Assembly: GCA_030386875.1 (NCBI GenBank) | Contig: CM059559.1 | Coordinates: 64,928,392 to 64,992,391, forward strand | Reading direction: 5' to 3' | Length of the DNA: 64,000 bases | Source: Morinoia aosen | Taxonomy: Eukaryota > Arthropoda > Malacostraca > Amphipoda > Talitridae | Shown: positions 57,613 through 64,000 of the stretch, one piece after another | Numbering within the stretch: position 1 is the stretch's first letter | How the letters are laid out: every line of letters begins with the position of its first letter | Translations under genes and position numbers: made by a program | Notes under the pieces: model-generated | Told to the model about the DNA's origin: nothing | The model's input: the letters and a program-made list of their open reading frames with translations, nothing else | Databases searched by the model: none

Positions 57613-57804
57613 TCAGAAATTTCTTAGCTTGCAAATTTGAATCAGCCTCAGGATTGGGCGAAGGTCATCCTCTTCAAGACTCAGGTCATCCCTAGTTTCC
57701 ACACCAGCTTCAGTGAGCACCTGAAGTATGCCATCAACGGTACCACTTGCCAGGTTTGGCAACTCTTGAAATATGCTCTCTTTTATCAAGATTGACATTA
57801 TCAC
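57613..57804 (-). pseudogene. SAM-domain exon 1, right copy
   Basis: Same exon as 16896-17097: the ATG is kept, then ESIFQELPNLASGTVDGILQ and ETRDDLSLEEDDLRPILRL. It differs from the left copy in about one base in ten. TGG near the exon end has become TGA, giving a premature stop (RNF*), and the downstream exon 2 is truncated. The gene is therefore dead in this copy also. The SAM fold itself is complete, one residue shorter (EEDD for VEEDD). Confidence 0.6.
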
Positions 57805-58265
57805 TTCAAAAAACTCTTGTGCTTGAGAGGAATCAATAATGTTCCAAAGCTCTTCTCATACCCTTGAAGAGGGTAATAATCATGAAGGTCTGAATAACTC
57901 ACACAATCATAAGATTTTGGAACCTGACCAGGGGAAGTGAAAATTTGATGGACATGAAGGCTGAAATCAAAAAATGACAGATGCTTCCTCACAAGAAAAT
58001 AAACCAAGACACCTTCAGGGACCTTAATTAAATAATTCTTTGAAAGTTATTTTACATTTGAAGTTAGTTCTGAAACTTTTTGATGTACATTGAAACAGAT
58101 CTGCATTGGTGAATAATTTTTCAATTTCTTTTAACTTGTCATCAGGAATGTCAGTTTAATGTTTTAATTTTGTGATTACTTTAGAGCACAAAAATGTCTG
58201 TCCTTGTTGGTGAATTTCATGAAATTCTTTAATGATATGCTGGATGGTAGATGATGGAAGTAATA
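57801..58265 (-). pseudogene. Transposase-like fragments joined across an internal deletion, right copy
   Basis: From 58263 the minus strand reads STIQHIIKEFHEIHQQGQTF to a stop at about 58155. After a small shift it reads DIPDDKLKEIEKLFTNADLF and FKCKITFKELFN to 58027. I recall this arrangement ('S..Q.II..F.EIH...', '...LF......F.R..YFKE.F') upstream of the catalytic region in transposase-like C2H2 proteins of fish and invertebrates. Directly after a TAA it continues with the same end part as the left copy (SLHVHQIFTSPGQVPKSYD, 58007-57801). The whole catalytic and post-catalytic middle is missing, as in an internally deleted non-autonomous transposon. Confidence 0.5.
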
Positions 58266-58499
58266 ATTATGCCTGCAATTTGAGAAAAAACAATGCAAGA
58301 TTTTTCAAATAAAATGCTTCTATATCAATGTTACTTGAATTTTCATCACTATTTTCCATTCTCTCATCTGTCTCTCTAGTATCAGGTTTGTCACTAGCAT
58401 CAGATACACCAGAGCAAACTTCATGAGCTGAAAGTGCTACTGAATGAATATCAACACTGCCTTCATGTACTCTGGTGATATTACATGTTTCAAGGCAAC

Positions 58500-59067
58500 C
58501 TAATTATGAGAACATCCATGATGATTTCTAATAAGATGACTTATTAAACTAGAAATTTTTGAAAATAATTTTTTATCACAATTTTTAATATGACACCTAA
58601 TGATTTCACCATCTTTGATGATTATTTAGATGTTGGAGCAAAGCATTTAAATGGGGACAAATTTGATGGCAATGTTGTAGATTACACTGCAGACGAGTAT
58701 CTGGAGATCTTTGATGCTCATTTTGGATGCTATTTGACAACTTCTTCCCATGTTCCCGCAAAATATGCGCTCGGAATCCAGCATATGATTTAAATTTTCT
58801 AGGACATTTTTCAAATGAACATGGATCTGCAACATTACATAAGCTTTTATGGAATGCAAAATGGCTAACATACCCTGCCAATGATTTAGATACTTTACCA
58901 CAGAATGGACAATTATAATGGGGCCTCAGACTACCCTCTCCCAACACATTAGGGTTGTGCATTTTTGAGATATATTTTAATAATAATTTGAGAACGCTAT
59001 AATGAACTCGTAATTTATATTTTAATAATAATTTGAGAACGCTATAATGAACTCGTAATTTATACAC
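58500..59067 (-). pseudogene. C2H2 zinc-finger N-terminal region of the transposon protein
   Basis: Four C2H2 fingers in a row: CPFCGK...HFAFH (x2, x12, x4), CSFEKC...HILREH (x4, x12, x4), CNLQHC...HLNNH (x4, x12, x3) and, after a frame shift near 58610, CHIKNCDKKLF...HLIRNH. Such fingers presumably bind the transposon ends or other DNA. The frame shift falls exactly between fingers 3 and 4, and a TAA follows finger 4 (near 58506). N-terminal to finger 1 there is a 15-residue peptide repeated twice (KLRVHYSVLKLLLKY). The left copy has no counterpart because it is truncated. Downstream comes the fragment at 58265. Confidence 0.65.
58973..59062. repeat. Exact 45-bp tandem duplication (two copies)
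   Basis: Two identical 45-base units (58973-59017, 59018-59062). 45 is a multiple of 3, so the zinc-finger frame on the minus strand stays open and a 15-residue peptide is doubled. The identity indicates a very recent event. Confidence 0.9.
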
Positions 59068-60089
59068 TCAATAAAATCTATATGTTAACAATAAATGGCA
59101 TTGGCAGTATGTCTACTTCTCTTTGCCGATTTGAGTTGACAATCTACATTTGAACTAAAAAATATAAATGTAAATTCGAACACTAGGATAAAAAAAGTAT
59201 GGTTAAAGTACACGACCACAAGTCTTTTTTTACAACTAAATTGGTCCAAATTGGAAACTCACAAAATAAGTGGGGAGAATTAAGGGACGATAAAATCACT
59301 CAACAGCATTCTAACAAGACTTAATTCCGATAATTATACTAGCCTATATGTGAGTAGATTAACACGATCACTGCCTGTACTTTACGATAATCAATAGTAA
59401 ACGTACGCTTAAATTAAAACCCCCACTCACGAACTCTATATGATAGCTATCAATATGAGAGAAGCGCTGTCAAATTATTATACTCTGGTGGTGAGAACAA
59501 AACACATTTACTGGAAAGCAATAACTGATGAGACTTTAACACCTCTCGCACAATTCCAACGGCTTTCTACTTGCCAAGTGGCCGCGCAAACACAATTCCA
59601 TCGGGGATAGTAGTTCCAATACTATTGATACGGTGTTAGCTTTTCAGTTATTAATTTACCAATACATTTATTGTAACAAAACATTTGAAGAAAATTCATA
59701 TTTCTTGTCTGATGATATTTATTAAAGCTTCATAAATTGAGAAACAGCGCAGTGGTAAAATATAACAGGAAACCAATATTTTCGAAAGGATAGTTCAATC
59801 TTCAACCTTTTAAAGCCTAAAATATCACATATAAAACTGATGTAAGAAGAAAATACAATAAATTTATTCAATCGATAATTAGAATGATCATACGCATTTC
59901 CGTTATGGGAAGGAAAGTTCCTAGATATTGATTATTTATTCATTTCTCATATGATTTTTATTGCATGAACAATACATACCTAATAAAGTTTATAGGAACT
60001 AGGCAACATTCGTTCAAGTCATTTTATGCTCAAATTGAACCAAATTACTTTCATTTATTTCATTGATTTGAAATCCACTTGTAATAGCC
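59068..60089. other. 5' region of the right CACTG element, no recognisable gene
   Basis: AT-rich. Between the zinc-finger exon and the terminal repeats. It would hold the promoter and 5' leader of the transposon genes, but I can identify no specific site. Confidence 0.4.
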
Positions 60090-60213
60090 AATAACGGTGT
60101 TCTACCGTTATTGGGTTGAGACCCAGTGTTTTACTGTAAAATATGCCTCACAGTTAAAAACCGTGATTTATACGGTGTTTACCCGTGAATTTCACGGGCA
60201 TTTTTTACAGTGA
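60090..60213. repeat. Terminal inverted repeat of the right CACTG element (5' end)
   Basis: Ends with TTTTTTACAGTG at 60213. Contains CCGTGAATTTCACGGG, CACGGTTTT-type and AACGGTGTTCTACCGTT blocks, so the same ACGG subterminal repeat style as the other end. Confidence 0.7.
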
Positions 60214-61455
60214 ATATCTCGTTTTTTTGAAGAAAACTGAATTTGTTCATAGAAGACGAACGATTCCAAATTACATTTCCTATTATTATACCAAATTTCA
60301 TTGCTCTAGCTTCAATAACAAAAAACGTCCGTATGGGGAACGCCCTCCTTAACAAGGGATGAATTTTTCATAGCTATAAAAGGGCAAGAATAACCCGGCA
60401 GTATCGACTTAACAATAATGCTCTGCAATGATAGCCGTAGTCAAGTTTCGGCTTGCTCGATATGGGTCAGGAAGTTTAAACTTTTTCACACTTTGAGTTG
60501 ACGAGAGATAAGCATCTTGGTCTGGTTATTAAAAAAGTTTTCAATCCCCTTTGATGAGAGCTGTTAAAAATCATGTCTCTGCTACAAGTTGGCTCAACAA
60601 ATTCTTAGTACTTTTCTACCGCTTTGAAAAATGTTTAGCATTGCCAAACACCGTCTCCTTTCTTCAATCCAAATATATATCTAGTAGCGTGGCTTGCCAT
60701 AAGTAAGGGCATCCATGGATGTTATTACGTTTTCACAAGGGTTTGCGCGAGATGTTATTAAAATTGTTGTTCGAGAGGAGCCTGGAAGACTAATGAAATA
60801 ATGTTCGCGTTGTCCCTGAAAGCCGCTGCCAAATTTGCATCGAAACTTCGGATAATGCTCACGTGTCATGATAAATTGCATTAACTTCACTTTTTACAGG
60901 ATTGAACGTCGAGCTACTCGATATTTTGACGCCTACGTGGTATTGTATGAAATGTAACAACAGGAAAAGTGATGCTCTTGAAAATGAAATCTGGAGAAAG
61001 GTCACCAAAGGAGTAAAACTCTATGCGGCAGCCATGATTTTACTGAGCATAGGTACGAACAGTAAAAAATGAATAGAACATTAAATGTATGTCTTGGCCG
61101 GCACGGTTCGCCCCGATGACATAGCGGTGGGAGCCCGGAGTTTTAGCAACGGGCCAGCGCGGTTACCCTCCGCACTCCTCCAGCTCGCTTCAAGAAGTCT
61201 GAGCCAATACTCGTACCTTTAAGAAAAAATATAATTTTAATATTTAATTTTTATACCTTGCAGGGAAACTAAATGGTCATGCTGACGCGGCTCACAAAAC
61301 TTTAGGAAAGATTTAAGATTACTCTATTTTACGAGCGTGCAGCAGCTGAACAATATTAGCCCAAACAATGGCATTTAGCTAACCAGTTAGACTGGTTGCT
61401 AGGTTACAAAAGAGTTTAAGCTTATTTGAGCCTAAAGTTTAAAGTTATGTACGGC
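60214..61455. other. No recognisable gene
   Basis: A GC-rich patch at 61090-61190 (GGCACGGTTCGCCCC, CAGCGCGGTTACC) vaguely resembles tRNA-derived SINE sequence, but no A/B box pair could be confirmed. Confidence 0.4.
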
Positions 61456-61773
61456 TCAGACAAAATTTAATTTATAATATCCGTTCGCACTGGCAATTAT
61501 TAAAATGATTGACGCGCTGAGATGGAAAGAGAACACCGCACTGGAATTGCTCCCCAACTCACCATAAAGGACGTGCTTAGAAGGCCGTTCCTCCGTGCAG
61601 TAGGGCTCAAGAGACGTGCGCCGGCCGAGGAGCGCCGCTGAGCCGCTGCGACGCCTCCACTGCGTGAGGCGAAGACAGAATGGCGTGAAGTCGCTGCCGT
61701 AACTTCCCCATGCCGCGCCGGGCCACGAGAGCGCAGAGCTGCCCCGGCTCCAATCTTCGGTTTGGAGCTTCAC
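61456..61773 (-). other. CpG-rich island with a 105-codon open frame; unrecognised
   Basis: Between about 61540 and 61760 the sequence is GC- and CpG-rich in otherwise AT-rich DNA (GTGCGCCGGCCGAGGAGCG). The minus strand is open for 105 codons from 61773 without a known domain. It may be the first exon or promoter of a gene running out of the window, or a GC-rich repeat. The open frame may be only a consequence of base composition. Confidence 0.3.
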
Positions 61774-64000
61774 GAACAGCTTACATGTTTATGAAGAAGT
61801 TCGTATTTTCACAATAGGTGACATCCAATTTTCTTCATAGAATAATAAACAAAAATAGAATTTTGAATGAAAATGTCTTACATCTAGGTCCCAGGTAAAC
61901 GACGATGATGTCCCGAAACCAAGGAGAGCTAATGGAGCCTCCTTTCCTGGTGACCGAGTGCTGAAGCCTCGATGCTACTTGATGCTGAAGCCTGAAGCGC
62001 TGGAGCCTGCAGCTATGCAGAATCTGATGATTTGCGGTTTAACTCATTTGCGTTCTTAATCTGCAGGTGACTCAAGAAGAAGAGCGGTAATCAAGAACAG
62101 CAAATGTGTCAGGGTTAGGCTTGTAGGTAGACAAGCCCAGCACAAGCGTTAACTCTTTCCATAGTGCGTTTAAAGTTCCTATTGAAATTAGATTTGTTTA
62201 TATTGGTGTCACAAAAATTAAACTTGCAATTTGCCCATGGCTCGTTTTATTCTACAGATGCCATGATCCATTAGTCAATTGTATTAGAGTTATTGATTTA
62301 CAAATATTTGGAAAAGAGAAATCCTTGATGAATATTCATTGCATTTTCGGTAATTGCGCTAGTAGTTTCAGGTTTGGACTTATCAGGCTATGTATTTCTT
62401 GGTTTCATGGCGTGTGATACTCCACTCTGCGAATTTGTGAAAATCGTTGTAGTAACCGCCTGAGGAAAGATATACTGAAGTTCGATGAAAACTGATGCTC
62501 AAGGTGTGAAGCTTCTTTCAATATTTATATCAACTTAGGGTGTGTGCACATGTCGTATTAAAGAGATGAATCCGTTTCCCATTAATGATGACAATTTTAC
62601 GCACTTCAATGGATGGGCAGAAAGTTAGTGCTCAAACGACTAGACAAAGAACATTTCAATAGATTAATTGTATCCAGCGGTCTCGTACTTAATTGATCTA
62701 TCATAAGCACTAAGTAGATAGTTCCCTTTTGAGAAAACCTACCTTTAAAACACTATCTCTGGCCAAATGCAAGAAAATTTCTTTGAATTTTAGCCTCTTA
62801 AATTTTGACGAATAATTTGGAAAACTTTACCGATCATGAGGGATACATTTGTGATTCCTAAGTGTAAGATTGTTTTATTTGGCTTATCATTGTATGTATA
62901 TCATGTGACCATAAAAAAATTTGCTTGACGAAATCTGCAGTATTGTCATAAGGTTATACCTGAGTCATATAATAAAACTTTTATTGTCAAACAATGCAGA
63001 TATATATCAAAGTTTTTATACATTCGACTCTTATGTTTTGCAATCTGCGTTCAGAACGTTACCTATGCATCCAGCCAAGCACTCAACTTTGATATTGTTT
63101 CTGTACCGACAGTTCTTCTCGGAATATACTTCCTGTCCTTCCTAATGAGTTACATTTGAAATAAATTGTATTTATACCTTATTACTTTTCGAAGATAAAA
63201 TGTCAAAAACGTGTAAAATCTATTTCAATCTCGAAAATACAGGGAGAATGGGGAGAAAGAATGAAATTCAATATTAAAAATGATTTTTGAATGCATTTTC
63301 AAAATCGTTGGTTGAAATTTCATGTTAATCAAAATATTTGCCTTGTTAGAAATTTGTGTGCTTGTTTTTACTTATTTTTTGTTGGATATGTGAATTACGC
63401 CCACAAAATATACGATTCAGATAATGAGGAAGCTTGTGCGCGCAGGACATTTTCTACCCCTTATGGATGACATCTACTTTAGTTGAAAGCCGAACTACAC
63501 TGAGGAAATGCTAGATTGTCACTGACATGTTTGACAGGGCAGTTTAACCAATCAATAATTTATTGTCCTAGATACCTTGCTCATTGGAGAACGCAAGAAG
63601 AAAGACAACTAAGCTACGTACGATTTTTTGTTTCATTGATAGATATAACGACTGTCTTGAGCGAATTCAAGGCTTTCTGCTGAAGAAACACTGCATGAAA
63701 TTGAAAAACCGCAAAAGAGCATTATTAATGATCACAGAATCGAAATGAAGAACTTAGTCTCCGAGTAGTCATTTTTCAGATTGGAGGAGGACGTGATGAA
63801 CAGTGGAGCCGTGAATTTCTTGATGGATTAATAATTATTGTTTCGAGAGATCGATGTTCGTCTCTGTATAAGACCTGTAGAACGGCCGTGTAAAATTCAT
63901 TTAACGACCAATTCCGTGCCACTTTAAACGATTCTAATATCATGATGGTCCTAACGAGTTCGACTATAGAGCGACCGGAACCATTGACGAGAATCATATT
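61774..64000. other. No recognisable gene
   Basis: A block at 61890-62110 is moderately GC-rich with short repeats of GCTGAAGCCT and might be exon-like. The rest is AT-rich with short frames only. Confidence 0.45.

Larger units (their letters stand above)
44029..60213 (-). mobile_element. Right copy of large CACTG-ended DNA transposon (EnSpm/CACTA-like), both termini present
   Basis: The plus-strand left edge begins CACTGTAAAAAAT at 44029. The right edge ends at 60213 and, read on the minus strand, begins with the same 13 bases. The two ends match over about 36 bases, including TTCACGG. AA flanks both sides, compatible with a 2-bp target duplication but weak evidence alone. Genes run on the minus strand: C2H2 fingers (59.07-58.5 kb), transposase-like pieces (58.27-57.8), SAM exon (57.80-57.61), SAM-gene 3' end (48.0-47.8), further exons (46.5-46.0). 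The transposase middle is missing, so it is an internally deleted derivative. It hosts SINEs and a 5-kb nest at 49159-54216. Confidence 0.6.

Noticed and set aside
1..64000. CRISPR array, bacterial operon or phage content
   Set aside because: No regularly spaced repeats of CRISPR type and no bacterial gene structure. Splice sites and element types are eukaryotic.

Overview
This window is AT-rich, repeat-saturated animal DNA, most likely from an arthropod, probably an insect. The evidence is exon/intron gene structure (consensus GTAAGT donors, polypyrimidine-CAG acceptors), a BEL/Pao retrotransposon, Penelope-like elements, a PIF/Harbinger element, a mariner-type helix-turn-helix and a CR1/L2-type LINE. 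I found no intact host gene, rRNA, tRNA or CRISPR array. Almost every recognisable coding region belongs to a mobile element and almost all are broken. The species cannot be named from the sequence alone.

Layout. 0.25-0.8 kb: a MITE with long inverted repeats and a 9-bp target duplication. 4.1-5.6 kb: two Penelope-like 3' fragments joined head to head. 5.8-7.8 kb: two SINE-like insertions, one split by a third Penelope-like fragment. 8.2-9.0 kb: a fold-back element. 9.0-16.2 kb: a BEL/Pao element on the minus strand with gag-protease, reverse transcriptase, RNase H and integrase, carrying one in-frame TGA, two frameshifts and a damaged RT active site. 16.24-25.23 kb (plus) and 44.03-60.21 kb (minus): two related copies, in inverted tail-to-tail orientation, of a large CACTG-ended DNA transposon that resembles animal EnSpm/CACTA (CMC) elements. 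Between them, 25.2-44.0 kb: a Harbinger element with a nested SINE, a GC-rich ORF, a 29-bp minisatellite, a TTAA-flanked fold-back element, a LINE remnant and long featureless stretches. 60.2-64 kb: mostly featureless, with one small CpG-rich island.

How the parts relate. The two large CACTG elements carry the same gene set in the same order: C2H2 zinc fingers and a transposase-like N-terminal part (seen only in the right copy), the region that follows the catalytic core of the transposase-like protein (seen in the left copy), a separate SAM-domain gene, and further downstream exons. The right copy has lost the transposase middle, and the left copy is cut off at its 5' side where the BEL element abuts it. 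Because the copies are alignable along about 9 kb, each insertion can be dated relative to their split. One SINE is shared. A 776-bp CACTG element is present only on the left, with its empty TA site visible on the right. A second SINE is present only on the right, with its empty site visible on the left. The right copy also holds a 5.06-kb nest bounded by perfect 34-bp inverted repeats, packed with fold-back DNA, a mariner palindrome, another head-to-head Penelope pair with hammerhead-like cores, and SINEs.

The most noteworthy candidates for new biology are the giant CACTG element with its SAM/zinc-finger cargo, the structured SINE-like family (10 copies, 13-17 bp target duplications, no Pol III boxes recognised), and the repeated head-to-head Penelope arrangement with hammerhead-like motifs.
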